From: Isoetes taiwanensis
Lineage: Eukaryota; Streptophyta; Lycopodiopsida; Isoetales; Isoetaceae
Assembly: GCA_021234155.1 (NCBI GenBank)
Contig: JAJEKV010000045.1
Location: 8,543,105 to 8,607,104, forward strand
Length of the DNA: 64,000 nt
Direction: 5' to 3'
The stretch's first letter is position 1; every line of letters starts with the position of its first letter. Of the stretch, positions 43,969-56,977 are shown piece after piece. The translations under genes and the position numbers were made by a program. The notes beneath the pieces are model-generated. The model saw nothing but the letters and a program-made list of their open reading frames with translations. It was not told the DNA's origin and made no database searches.

Positions 43969-45199
43969 CTTAACTATAATTTCATCAAGTTGAGTGTTGA
44001 TTTGTATTCACAAGTTACCCTGCAACCGCCAATTCCTTCCATGGATCCCGTAGACCACAAGTTACATCTAACACTTACAATTATCAGAGACAAGGTTGTG
44101 ACAGCTTCTTCTCTGACATCCAACTTCATCAAGCCATTACTCTCATAAACCATAGAGTTGCATTTAACCATCATTACCTAGTATAAAATGTGCATAGGGT
44201 AGGGGTGATATAGGTCTAAATAAGTAAGGTACCATAATACAAAGCTTCCTTTTTCTATTTTAATTTTCGTGCTTTTTATTTGAAAGGCAACAATATATTT
44301 CTTTTTTAGTAGGCTCGCATAAACTGAGGTACAACAAAATAAAGCCCAAGATGATTGTCGGATGTAGCATTTTACTTTTCAATGCCCCCTGATTGCACCC
44401 TGAGGGCTCCCACCATATCTGACTTAGCACATCCTAAAACTTGACATAAAATTTTAAAGGAAATCATTTTGTGTCAATTTCAACTAGAGTTTTGTAGTTT
44501 TGTATCCCTCACCCTCAGAAATATTTACTGAAAGAGAGGCTGAGAAGGTTTAGGACCACCTGAGAACAATCCTCTAAGATCGTATATAACCATGCATATA
44601 ACCATCAGCAAAAATGCCTAGTATTAATTAATTGAGAATGCATTCTCATCCTAGTCCTCAATGACCTCTTCTTTGACATCCACTATTTAGTAATGTGCAA
44701 GTTTAGCTCCATGAATTCTAAAAAAGCTCCTTGAGATCGTATGACCAAGTTCAACATACCACTTTAACTTGAACCTCAAATCCTCATTGCCAGTAACCCA
44801 CCAAGCACATTACGAAGGGTGGGAATGGGGCAACTTTGCAGTGTTAATCATTGGCTTTAGTGAACATCCACCGAGTCCCACAAGATCAATCTGGCATCTA
44901 TGAGCTCAATGCAATACTTGAAACTGGAAGACTCTGATGGGTGCCAAAAAATTGTCAAATTAAACATGATCATGGCAAATTTCTAGAATGATGAAATATC
45001 AAACATGCTATAATACTGAGGTATCAAATATTATATGGTTCGATGGTTGAGAAAATAGAAAAAATAAAACCTCTATGGTTCATTGCTAAAAAGAAGGGAG
45101 TGGAAATATGTATTTGGAAATAGAAGTTAGCAGATTCTATGCCATCTTAATAGGAGCCAAAAGGAGATAAGAAGAAGTCTGCAATGATCAGAAGTGGCC
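43969..45199. other. No gene seen
   Basis: AT-rich intergenic sequence with short ORFs only. Confidence 0.5.
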
Positions 45200-45544
45200 G
45201 AAGTTATTGGTGAGTACATAAGGGTTTGGGATCTCAGAATTCATTCCATTCGTTATTGAAGCTATAGTGCACTGCATGAATAACTGGTTGCACTAGTTGA
45301 ACAATGTTTTTTGAACTAATTGAATATTAAATTGTCAATAGTTGAAGGTGCTTAACTTGTCTAAAAACTTGCCCAGACAATTTAATTGATTGCGCTTTAA
45401 CTCATCTATTTTTCCTAACAGTGGTATCAGAGCCAGTCAATATATCAACCATGTTTGGAGCATTGTTGATAAATGGAGTTGAAGGATATAAATTTGGATC
45501 TAGCTTCCAATAGAATGTAAAGTGCTCTTTGGATAAAGTGCTCT
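45200..45544 (+). mobile_element. Ty1/copia 5' end fragment: LTR edge and primer-binding site
   Basis: TTTTTCCTAACA ends at 45420 and is followed by TGGTATCAGAGCC (45422-45434), the iMet primer-binding site on the plus strand. MFGALLINGVEG follows, similar in position to a copia gag start. The fragment is cut by the minus-strand copia piece that begins near 45545. Confidence 0.6.
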
Positions 45545-46412
45545 CTAAAAGATATGAATATCCCTGCTTATAATCGTCTTACGTGAATCTGGCACATACA
45601 TTTTGTAGGCTTTAGGTTCCTCGTGATACTCAACTAGATACATCAATTCAACTCTATTATCCATTTTTTTTTTGCTTCTCTTTTGGATGCCAACATATTC
45701 GAAGCATTCATATGCTTTTAGCATTTGATAGGCTTGGATATAATACATGTCATGCCTTAATTGCTGGCTGATAGTAATTTGTTCTATATGAAATATATTG
45801 TTTTTAAAGCCTGTTCCTAGAATGAGTTTGGTAACCCAGCATGCATAATAAGAAATTGCTCTGACGACATTCATAATCATCCTATTCTTCCCCTCTAAAA
45901 CCCCATTTTGTTGGGGTGAATACGCACATGTCAATTGCCTCCTTATTCTCCTCTTTTGACAGTATATTTTAAACTCTTTTGACAAGAATTCTCCTTCACT
46001 GTCACTTCTCAAACGCTTCACATTTTTTCCAGTTTTCTTTTCAACCTCATTTACATAAATGTTGAAAGCATCAATTTCTTGAAACTTAGATGATAAACAG
46101 TAGCATTTTCCTCTTCTACTATAGTCATCTATAGAAGAAATAAGTATTTTTTACCTATTCTTTCTTTGAGAGCTGGACACTCAGCTGCCATGTGTCCCCT
46201 CCTCCACATGTAAAACATCATCCATCTCTATTTCCTAACTTAGGGCAATTCCATTTGAGGTGGCCCATCTCATGGATTTCATGGCAATAAAAATGAGACC
46301 CTACTTTATAATTATTCTTCTGATTACCCCTTGCAAACCTAGTTTCCATAGAATTGATTCTTTCCTTGGTCTTACAACCCACATACAATATCTTTGTGTT
46401 CTTTTCTATCTA
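45545..46412 (-). pseudogene. Ty1/copia fragment: integrase core and gag zinc knuckles
   Basis: The 45545-46021 ORF reads LRSDSEGEFLSKEFKIYCQK, then RQLTCAYSPQQNGVLEGKNR. This is the copia integrase core with the second Asp and the catalytic Glu region. It ends with YLVEYHEEPKAYKMY and SRDIHIF. Upstream on the same strand, around 46165-46280, are remnants of zinc knuckles (GHLKWNCP and a GHMAAECPAL-like reading after a one-base shift). The protease and first part of the integrase are deleted. Confidence 0.85.
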
Positions 46413-46417
46413 TCATC

Positions 46418-48215
46418 TGTGACGTCCCCTACTCGTATACGGTGCCCTCACCGTATACAAACAGGAGTTCATCCCCCATACCAGCTCCATGCTAATACAG
46501 GGCCCTCCACATGACACTGCAACCGTGACGGGTTCCAGTGGGAAGAGTGGAAGGGTCATTGCACCCCGTCTCCCTCAGGGCCTACCTAGCTGCGGAAGCG
46601 TAAACATACATGTCAGTAGCACATACATCAATATCATATGGCCATCACGAAGGATGGCCCTCCACATATCTCGCATAGACAAAGATCAAGCACATCAATG
46701 GGGAATCCTACCCAAGGCTCGGACTCAAAGGGATGACCGACGGCTTGGTCTCCCGTAGTTCATTGCGCATGCAATTCATGGCAATGGATTTGGGCGGCAC
46801 ATGAACATGGCTTAGGGTTGTCCACTCCATCCGCCCCTCCTGCGTACACTTTGCGAGATAGGTTGAAGAACTTCGGGTTGGACCGTAGCCTCTACGGGAT
46901 CATAGCCAAAGGGGCTATAGCCAGTTACATCTCCCCGCACCCGATGAGGCGGTAGGGAGGTTTCTCTCCCACCGGATGATCAATGCCATAGCAAAGTGCA
47001 CTAGAGGACACCAACCGTCCGGTACTCGACTTTAACCCACTTGAAGGGAACTACCACCACGACCAGTCCCACCCCCTCGTGCCCGACAACCACCGCACCA
47101 CGTGACCTCTACCGAAACCCCCGGTGGCACCGCCGCCAGCACGCTTCTTATCCCCAACGGTGTCGAACTCATACTCGTGGTGCACGCAGCCCCCGAGTAT
47201 TAAGCTTAGTTCTGCGGTTCTCCTGTAGACTTTACATCCCGAGAGAGCAACCGCTATGGACACAGCCTACCCTTATCAACCGGTCGACCCCTAAGAACAC
47301 AACACAAAGGGCTATTGTACGCAGTCGCAACTACAATGTGCTAGAGAGGCTACTCTAGGAGCATCAACTACAAGGCTTTAGGTCTCTACCCCCTTCCCAA
47401 TACAAGGAGTTCACAGAGATACATCATCCATGTACATCACGTAAGAACTAAAGAACAAGATCTAATCGATATCATAGAGTTAGGTTCTTTAGTTAGAATC
47501 GCTATCTAGAGTTCTAGAGGGCTGCTATGGGCAATCTAATAGGCTAAACCTACTGATTCAATGCCTAAAATAGGGTTTAGACTATCTAATTGGCCAAATA
47601 CCTGATCCTTGAGGGGCTCCTCCTGACCTGAGCTCGACCATCCTGCTGAAACGCTCGAATCTCGAGGAACTAAGGATGTAATTCTCCCAATCAGAGTCTG
47701 GGATGCGGTTTTGGCTGTTGAGGCAGCCAAAACAGAGTTCTGAAACCCTAAAATCGAAAATTAGGTTAGTTAGGGTTTCCAACCCTATATAGACAAGGGG
47801 GTGGCTAGGGTTTCCAATTATCCCCTTTTGGCATGTGGGATAATTGGTAATGGGCCCACTTGCCTTTAAGGGCTAGGTGGCCAAATGTGCCCACATGGAA
47901 ATGTGTGCACCCAAATGTGCTCACATGGAAATGTGTGCACATTAATGAATGTGTACATTGGAAAATGTGCACCTTAATTGCTCCTATGGGTATGGCCCAC
48001 TTGGCATCAAGTGGCCACATGGAAATGTGTGCCCACATTAATGTGTACATTGGAAAATGTGCACATTAATGCTAATGCACATTCTTAGCAAGTTGCCCCC
48101 TAGGGGCTACCCACTTGGCTATACGTTGGCGTACACGTCAATCGGGGTGGCGTGTACGCGTGACGTGGCAGTATAATATACGTCCTGGGAGCGTATACTG
48201 TGCTGGAACGTCACA
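46418..48215 (-). mobile_element. Solo LTR of 1.8 kb with perfect 5-bp duplication
   Basis: It starts TGTGACGTCCCC and ends GGAACGTCACA, with TCATC on both sides (46413-46417 and 48216-48220). The termini are inverted repeats of each other over about 11 bp. It has no coding region. It interrupts a copia gag remnant. By alignment with 37625-38190 it is the same LTR family in the same orientation, so it is a solo LTR left by recombination. Inside are a terminal hairpin (46429-46453) and a cluster of ACATGGAAATGTGTGCAC-like motifs (47895-48065). Confidence 0.88.
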
Positions 48216-48220
48216 TCATC

Positions 48221-49739
48221 CTAGTAGATGCACATTAGGGTGGGCAAAAAAGAGAACATTTTTAGATATATAAACATGTACTACCTATTTCTATTTTGGG
48301 ACTTTTTTCTCTTCATCATAATATGGATGCATGCACTCAGTTACATCCTTAGATACGGGACTGACATTAATACATACGACTGGACGGCTATGGCAGCTAG
48401 GGCGGCGACTTAGGCCGTGCTCGTTTCTTGCATCATTAGGCGAAGGGTGGATGCCAGAAGGGTCCATGGCTCTGCACCACTGCCATTCCCAAAGTAGAAG
48501 CGGCTGGGGTCACCGATTCTTGGTATTGTAACTGGGCATCGGAGTTCCTGTTTCGTTTGGAGTATGGCAGAGCACAAATGCTTCGTGATCTTGTCCGGAG
48601 GTTCTGCTGGTAAGTAAGATGAGTTTTCTGGCATGTTTTTCAGTCCGTGGAATAGCAAAGGGAATCAACAACAGACTCAGGCATGTGCTGCCACACTCAC
48701 TGCGGTTTTCAAGACCTGCACTCACTGTAGGTTGGGCCCAGCCCGAGTTTTCTTTAGATGATCTTGGTCTGCATCCTTTTCACTGGCTTCTGTATTGCTT
48801 GTCTTGGCCCGTCCATTTTCCAGTAGGATTGTAAACAAATATAGTTTTTGAAGGGCAGTGCTTTCCTGGTTAGTATACTGTTGTTTATTCTTTGTGCATT
48901 TTGCTCCCCCCTTCCTGGCTGGAGAAGCTGGTGTCCAAAACTGTGACAGGTCTATTCTATTGTCATTGGATCAAGACTTCTAAGCAGGCATTTGGGGGAC
49001 CTAGAGTGTCTCATTCCTCGTAGAGCTCTATTGAATTAAGAACCCATGTAAGGGTAGTAGCGATGTGATTGAGCAGGTAGATCACAGGCCTGACCCTTCA
49101 CCATTTTTGGGGGAATATATGGAGGCTACCTCCCTTAGTACAAGAGGGAAAAGTGAGAGAAAACTCCTTCTAGTACCTTAAAACTGGTTGGATCTCTAGC
49201 CAAGTTAACACGCAGGAATGAAGCCTGCCTTTTGCCCCCCTATGCTTGCATTTTTCGGGGCTGGAGCATAGGTGATTCTTGTCTCATAATTAACAGGAAG
49301 TCTTTTCTTGGTGCCAATGGAATAGGGTTTATCAGATTTGGCCGCTACTCTTGAGCATATGGGCTTTAAATCTTGATCTGGTCTCAAGGACGACAATAAC
49401 TATATGGTATTGGAGCAGATGCGAAAGGTTTCAGGGAACTGAGGAATCTTGCTCCTGTAGTACAGCTTAGAGTGGGAAGAGGGCGACCACTTTCTCTAGT
49501 ACTCCACAGGAATTTGTTAGAGGTTTCATAGTACTTGCTCTTAGAGGGAAGAAGTTGAGCAGGGCTTCCAATGGAATAATGAATCTCTTTGTATCCAAAC
49601 CAATATCATCATAGTTGTTACAGGGTAAAATTCTTCCCATCTGGCCCTTCTAGGGGTCCTCAATAAGGTTTTTGTACCATTTATTATTATTAATATAAAA
49701 ACTTGCCTTCGAAGAAAAAAAAAACCATTAAAATGTATC
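48221..49739. other. No gene; A-run near the end
   Basis: A 10-base A-run near 49719, after an AT-rich ATTATTATTAATAT stretch, may be the poly-A end of an old retroposon. No coding LINE sequence is recognisable. Confidence 0.45.
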
Positions 49740-51216
49740 ATTGTACAATCTCTCAATATACCTATTACTGCTAAGGCTTTTCTCTCCGAGGCAGGGTTTT
49801 TTACTCTGTAATCTTCCTAACCGACACGCCCTTAACCAACTAGGCAAAACCATCTAGACGTTTGGGTAGTCGCTTCTACCCATTTATGTCGGTGTCTCGG
49901 GAACGCCCCACATGCACATTCAAGGATCAAATACTCAAGTGGTCTCCCATGGGCCAGTTACAATCTCTCCGATTAGAACTATGCTCGTTTTCAAGCATCC
50001 AAGACTATGATTTAACCAGTGTGGGTATTTACCAAGGCTATCAAGGTCGTGCTGCAAATTATTTAAACATATAAGCATCCATGGAGGCTCGAACTTGAGA
50101 CCTACTCTGATACCAAATGTAACATTCCTAGACGACATGCCCTTAACAACTGGGCAAAATTGTCTCGAGAATGTCCCATAGTACTAAGATCTCTCGAGCC
50201 GTCTCTCATGGGTCTGTTACAATCTCTCCCACTAGAACTATGCTCGTCCTTGAGCATCACAAGTTCATAGACCACACCATCCCATGGTGTTCAAGACCAA
50301 GTCAAGACCATACCGTCCAATGGTATTCGGGTCATATTTGCCCTCATTGAGGCTCAAACTCGAGCCCTGCTCTGATACCAAATGTCTACACCAAGATCTA
50401 CTCAAGCAGTCTCCCATGGGTCCGTTACAATACTGCAGATAGAACCACACCGTACTTTCCCTTCACGGCAGAATTAAGTGTCATATGACATCCATGTCAT
50501 CTATGCCCCCATGGAGACTCGAACTTGAGACTTGCTCTGATACCAAATGTAATGTTCCTAACCACACCTGCTCTGATACCAAATGTAACGTTCCTTAACC
50601 AACTCGGCCTAACCAACTGGCCAAAACATCCGGTTATTTATGGGAAATCTATCACACCCTCTAATGGTGGTATCAGAAAATGCTACACCAAGATCTACTC
50701 AAGTAGTCTCCCATGGGTCCATTACAATACTGCAGACACAACCAAATCGTAATTTCCCTTCACGACAGAATTAAGTGTCATATGACATCCATGTCATCTA
50801 TGCCCCCATGGAGACTCGAACTCGAGACCTGCTCGGATACCAAATGTAACGTTCCTAACCACACTGTACTTCCCCTTCATGACAGAATTAAGTGTCATAT
50901 GACATCCATGTCATCTATAACTCCATGGAGACAAGAACTCGGACTTGCTTTAATACCAAATGTAACGTTCCTAACCGACATGCCCTTAACCAATCGGGTA
51001 AAACCATCTAAGCATTTATGAGTAGTCGCTTCTACCCATTTATGCCAGTGTCAAGAATGTCCCACAGGCACATTCAAGCATCGAATACTCGAGCAGTCTA
51101 CCATGGGCCCGTTACGTAATTCTAGCAGTAATATACTTGCTATATTCTTTGTTTGGGTCCCGTAGGCTAACTTAACTAGTCTCCGCAGATGATAAAAATC
51201 AATTCAATTCGATTCA
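49740..51216 (+). mobile_element. LINE 3' end unit split by a TRIM array
   Basis: 49740-49806 and 51117-51216 together align with the unit at 24843-25041 (ATTGTACAAT, ACTGCTAAGG, T-run, GGGTCCCGTAGG). It ends with a (ATTCA/G)n-like tail at about 51199-51216. Confidence 0.7.
49807..51116 (-). mobile_element. Concatemer of TRIM LTRs and interiors
   Basis: LTR-like units begin at 49807, 50118, 50383, 50549, 50584, 50844 and 50961 and alternate with short interiors. Each interior ends with a GCTCTGATACCA-type primer-binding site or a mutated form, directly before the next LTR start (TGTAAYGTTCC). The outer LTRs (49807-49962, 50961-51116) are nearly full length and the inner ones are deleted to 20-145 bp. 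The flanks TACTC and TAATT can both derive from TAATC, which is what the paralogous unit has at this point (about 24924). Confidence 0.8.
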
Positions 51217-53935
51217 AAACTATAGTAATGATTTTGAGTTGTTTGCCCAAAATTCCTCCTTTTCTTGTTTCTTTTTCATCAACTACCATCCTCCATTTTT
51301 TTCAATACATCAATTTTCCATCGATCAGCATCAAGAACTAAGAAGAATGGCCATGAAAAAACCTCCTAACTAAGAAGAATCCGTGTCGGAACTGCATTCA
51401 TTGTTCAAAGAAGAAAAAAAGAACAAAATACAAGGGTGCTGGAATTAGGTTCTTCATGATCTAGAGTTGGAGTATCTGCTATGCCACTGATGAACTTCAA
51501 TGGTAGGATATCAAGAAACTTTTTTCAATGGCTAAGATCCATCTGTTTGCAACTTTTTTGGCATAATAATATGTCTCCAAATATGCTAAAAGAAGAAATC
51601 ATAACCATCATATCTATAACACTGCAATAAGGGGACTGACAGCCTATGCTTAGAAAATGCCAAAATCAACTCTATGGCTAGCAATTCAAAAAATGTAAAA
51701 AAATAGAATGTTTAACTTGGAAGAAAATTGTAATTAAAAACTCAACCTTTGTATGATTGCACCCTTACTTTTCTAGGTTCTATATCATGTTATATGTAAA
51801 TTATATACTAGGAAATAATATTTAGATGAAACTCAATGGTCTTGATGGAGTCGGGTGTAAGAAAAGAAGCCATTACCTCCCTGTCTATCCCATCCCCTAA
51901 TAATTGTCAAAGTGTCGGAGGCAAACTTATGATCTAAACATTCATAGAAGGATTGGTGGTTAGACGCAAACCAACTTGTGTGTACGCCCTAGCGACAACT
52001 TGATGAAGTTACAGATAAGAGAAGAGGCAGTTAGACAACCGTTAGAGAGATATTGATGGTGAATGTGGTACCCTTACTTTAAACTTATAAACTCATGGAG
52101 ACAAAGTAGTGGTGATTTGAACCATGAAATTAAGTGTCACATGAACATCTATTGAAAAAGGAAAATAGTTGCATCATCAAGAACTACACCAACATGGCCG
52201 AGAAAAGGGACGCGTGTCCACTATTGCACTCATGGCCGATGGAGGCCCTAGCAACACATGCAAAGCATGGTTTAACTTTCTACTTTGTCACCAGGCCCTA
52301 GCAACACCATTGATAGATGCCCTTAGAGCAATTGCGATATTGCCATATGTGAGAAAGGGGTGGAGAGATGTCATAGAAAATAATTTTCAGAGATCATTAC
52401 ACTATAAACCCCATCAATAGATAATACAGTATTAAGAACACATGAACTTCCTTTTTAAAGCACTTACACGTGTGTAGGCAGTACATTGTCTTATAAAAGA
52501 CAAAACTAGATTCTCTTCCTTCTGTCACCATCATCTAGATCCCACAGATCTCGTGTAATTGTCTGCTCCAGATGTGCAACTATTGTGAGACCACATTATA
52601 CTGGCCCAACCTCTATCCATAGTACTTAGGCTAAAGCTAGAAGGTGCGGTAATGCATACGCACAATTTGAAGATGAAAACACATAGCCTTCAACGTGTTA
52701 CTAGGGGGGACCATATAGAAATGAGAGTAAAGTACAAAGAAGCACTAAAAGCAAAATAATTCAAAGTTAAGGTTTTGAAAAGTTACAAACCATTAAAATA
52801 TAACTTAAACGTGCCCTCCAATGTAGAAAAGCATCTAGTTAGTTCCCTTGGACAACAAAATCTAAATCTTGGAAAAGTATACTATAGATAAAAAGAAAAC
52901 TTTGACGACGACAGTGGGTCAAACCAACCTAGTCAACTACGTTCCTTGTTCTAATTACCTTCCTTGTTGACCAGCTATGCATCTTGGATGCCATACAGTT
53001 CACAAGACTTTAAATAGTTTCTTTCAATGCTTTTGTATCTTTCCTAGTGGCTCGCCGTGTCGTAAGACTAAAAAATTATACATGGATTTAGATTACGTCC
53101 AGCAAGAAAACTCATATTAATATGGAATCAAGTCTCTTGAACGACTAAACCAACTTGCCACTATTTTTCATAGACTTGTCGGCTTGTTTGAATCCTATTT
53201 TGTTCGCTTGAGTGTACTGACTATAAAAAACTGCACAAGTACCAACGAGAATAGTGCATATACCCAAGCATAGGATTGTCTGAATTAATTCTATAAAACA
53301 ATGTTCACGTGGTCTCTCGAAAAGAACATGGAATAGATTAATGGTAGTGCCATCTCAACCACCGGTTAGAACATTCGAGCAGTGCCCTCGAAGAGGTTGC
53401 ACTGCTTGTTTACATGTGCCTCCCACTCTCACTGGGATGACCTAAGGCAAGATTGTAGCTGACATACAAGGGACATTACGTGCCACACATTGTTGCTACA
53501 ATTGTATAGTATAATGAAGCAGACTGACTTTGATTGCTTCATACTGCTGAACATGGAGGATTCCGGAGAAAATAGGGGCCAACAGAGGTAAAAGAGAATG
53601 AATTGGCGGTTGCAATGGTCAGAAGGGAAGGGGGATTGGCGGCACAAAAGCAGGGCATCATTGTCAGGGGGCGATAGGAAGCATACAATGGTACTTCAAG
53701 GGGGTATGTTTTTGCATTGGTAAGCGACACTTGCTCGGGGACGATGTGGCTTGTAGGGAGGGATGGAGGGCAGAGGGGGGCAAAGGTGATGTGCTATGTC
53801 GAACGATGTCGGGGCGAGGTTCTCTCATCTCTCTAGGATTTTGTGAGGTGGTGGAGAGGAAGGGGTGTGTGTGGATTGCAATGTTAGAAAGTCCAAGCCA
53901 TGGGGGAGGATTTTTTAAGGGGGGGCCTCTCTCTA
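51217..53935. other. No gene seen
   Basis: No coding region over 85 codons and no domain. The last few hundred bases lead into the UGT gene. Confidence 0.5.
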
Positions 53936-53940
53936 GAAAA

Positions 53941-53950
53941 ATATTTAAGG
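53941..53950 (+). promoter_or_regulatory. Candidate TATA box of the UGT gene
   Basis: ATATTTAAGG lies about 120 bp upstream of the start codon, a plausible core promoter position with a leader of roughly 90 bases. There is no transcript evidence. Confidence 0.35.
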
Positions 53951-54067
53951 GGTGTCTTTCATGAATTGATGGCAAGAGACCAGGAGAGTTTTTAGAAGTT
54001 GTTCAGCACAAAGCAAAGCAAGCATACCTAGATTTCTTTGCATAGCAAGCATACCTAGATCGAAGAA

Positions 54068-55921
54068 ATGGGCGAAGTGGCACTGCCATGGCCGATCGAG
54101 AAGCCGCATGCTGCAGCGGCGGTCCTCCTGCCCATGCCAATGCAAGGGCACATCAATCCGATGCGCGGCCTCGCCAAGCTCCTGGCATCGCAAGGATTCC
54201 AGGTTTTTTTCATAAACGTACAATCTTTTTGCCTTCCCTCCGCTTCCTCAAATCCCCCCCAAATCAGCGGCCCTGGCATCAAAATCCTTGATCTTCTCCC
54301 CCCCCAAGGCCAGCCCCTTCCACAATGCCAAGATATGATGGAAACCATTATGGACGCCATTGAAAAGATGCGCTCCCCCTTTGAGCGCCTTCTGGCGGAT
54401 CTTACCCTTGATTTAGGCTACTCTGTCTCCTGCATTGTGGTGGATTCTTTTGTTTCTTGGGCTCAAGATGTGGCCGATCAATTCCGGGTCCCCAGAGTTG
54501 CATTTTGGACCTCTTGCGCTGCGTGTGAGGTCGTCTTTTGCTACCTTCCTCGCCTTATTTCTGAAGGATATGTTCCTCTTGAGTCTAAAGGTATGAAACA
54601 GTGCCTTTCTTTCTCATAAACGTTTGTTTCCTTCTGTTTTTACTGGCTTTCTATTCCATTATCTTTGCATTCATTAGTTTTGATGGCTTTGTCTTATCTG
54701 ATTTTGTATTCTCAATCTGTTATTTTTTTGTGGTATGTGCACCGAAATCCTACCTGGATTTCATCTTGTTTAGTCCAGTTTGGCGTTTTTCCTTGCTGGG
54801 TTGGTTTCAATCAGTTCAATCCGTTGTTTGTCCTTTATTTAATCCACATACGACTCGATTTCTTTTTGCGTTTTTCTCCATTCGATCTGATTTCGTTTAA
54901 AACTGCCATGCGTTTCTGCGTGTTTGTTATAAAATTTGTGTGGATTGTTCGTGTATGAATGGTTAGTCATGCAAACTACTTCCGTTTCATCACTTTTCCC
55001 AGTGTTCATGGTCTAATCTTCATATTCCTATGATTTACAGAGCACGGAGAGGATGATTTGATACCATTTATGAACGGGATGTTTCCACTGAGTCCAAAGG
55101 ACCTGCCAGTATCACTACACACGGCAAATCCCCTCATAGAGTATCTGAGGGACATGTACTCAAGGGCGTCAGAGGCAGCATTCAGCCTGGTAAACAGTGT
55201 AGAAGAGTATGAGCCCCAAGCAGTTGCCTCAATGTCAAAATTTGTAGGCAACTACATGGCAGTAGGACCCCTGCATTCCCAAGAGCCAAGAAAACTAGGC
55301 AAAGAAGAACAGAGATGTCTAGAATGGCTAGACACAAAGGAAGACAATTCAGTCCTCTACATAGCCTTTGGAACAGTCACAAATCTAACTCTTTCAGAAT
55401 TTGAAGCCCTGAGAAGAGGTCTAGAGGAAACCTCTAGAGCCTTCCTGTGGGTTTTGAGCACAAGCCAAAGGAAATCTCTGCCAGAAAAGATCATCCAGTC
55501 CTTCATGGCCAAAACTGCCAGGGAAGGACTGGGTCTGGTGGTAGAATGGGCACCACAGGTGCAGGTACTCAAGCACAGGTCTATAGGAGGATTTGTGACA
55601 CACTGTGGCTGGAATTCCATTCTGGAGAGTCTGAGTGCAGGGGTTCCCATGCTGGCATGTCCTGAGAGAGCAGATCAGAACCTGAATTGCAAGTACCTTA
55701 CACAGGTGTGGAAAACTGGCATCAAGATCAAGGATGAAGGGGAGCAGCTGCAGTTTTGGGATGTGCATCAAGGCATCTCCAGACTTATGCTGCAAAAAGA
55801 AGGCCAGGAGCTCAGGCTGAGGGCTCAGAAAATGAGGGACCTTGCTGCCTCTGCTGTAGGGCATGGAGGATCCTCTTCCAAAAACCTGCAAGCCTTTGCA
55901 GCAGCTCTGCAGTGTTGCTGA
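54068..55921 (+). CDS. Family 1 UDP-glycosyltransferase, one intron
   Basis: Exon 1 is 54068-54590 and exon 2 is 55041-55921. The intron begins GTATGA and ends TTTACAG, phase 1. The joined frame is 467 residues, normal for plant UGTs. Likely catalytic residues are His28 (in MPMQGHINPM) and Asp126 (in CIVVDSF). NSVLYIAFGTVTNL precedes the 44-residue PSPG box at 344-387. That box has W344, HCGWN with W365, E370 and a final D386-Q387, which suggests UDP-glucose as donor. These enzymes glycosylate small molecules (phenolics, hormones, other metabolites) in the cytosol. The acceptor cannot be read from sequence. There is no signal peptide, and nothing is broken. It is the only intact host gene in the window. 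Confidence 0.95.
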
Positions 55922-56803
55922 GTTGGTAGACTGTAAAGTGCCCCTGTACTTTGCTTCTTGGCCTCCCTTTTTGGACCATGTGTAAATTATGTATCCTGTC
56001 CTCTCTTTATGGTCCCAAAGTGTTCTATACTTAGGTTGCACTTAGTTGTCTCCAACTTGTACCATATTTCTCTCCAACATCATCATCACCACCATTTTCA
56101 CATCCCAAAATCCTCTTCTACTTCTGCCTTTGTTTCTTCCTCTTTTCACATCACAGCCTTCTCTCTTGTACCAGTGTCACCAATGTGTCACTAGCATGTC
56201 CATTTGTAATCTCATCCTAACATAATTGATTTAATTGTGGATATCAATTTGGTACCTTTTTCTACCATCAATTGTGGATGTCAATTTGTGTTTTGTTCTA
56301 CATGTCACTACCGTGTCGCTTAGCATATTTGATTCAAATTTTGTAGTTATTATTATCTTCATGATCGTGTTTAGACTAATTAATTCATTGTAGTTTGTGA
56401 TGTGATATGCTGTCCTCGGTCAAGGGGGGTCGGGGAACATTGTGACCACCAATTCCAAATTGTTAATTTCCTCACAGACTGTCGTCTTGTCTGTGCTCCA
56501 TTCATTACAAGCACTTGATCTATCCTAATCTCGTGTCCTTTTTTTTTAATTAAGTGTTTGATTTAACTAAGGCAAAGGGTCTATATTGATGTCTAGATAC
56601 ATATGTATTAAGCCATGATGAGATTTTACCCCTATAATTGCATGATCTATGATGCAAGCCTCTAATACAGCAACATTGCATGTGGTATTGTTTAGGCTCA
56701 AGTTGAGTGTTTGTTGCATCATTGCTTTTCTAGGGTGGGACAAACTAGACCATAAATTCACTCTATTGGGAGGTATCTTCTTATGCTAATAGTCCACTAA
56801 TAT
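55922..56803. other. 3' flank of the UGT gene, no further gene
   Basis: AT-rich sequence with no conserved poly-A hexamer close to the stop. It ends at the LINE insertion site. Confidence 0.5.
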
Positions 56804-56977
56804 CTATCCATTAGCTTTTTTTTTTTTAATTGAAGGCATCTATTTATATTAAGTGTAGGTTAAATATACAAAAAGACTTTTTTCAAGGGAAGTGTAACCC
56901 TATATCAGATTTAGAAACATTTAGAGATTACAGTGTCTGAAAAAACATAGTCTCTTTTGAACAGTATCAGATAGAAA

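Noticed and set aside
53664-54360. ORFs on the minus strand upstream of and across the UGT start
   Set aside because: They overlap the UGT promoter and exon 1 and show no domain.
55421-56041. 206-codon minus-strand ORF over the UGT
   Set aside because: Antisense shadow of UGT exon 2.
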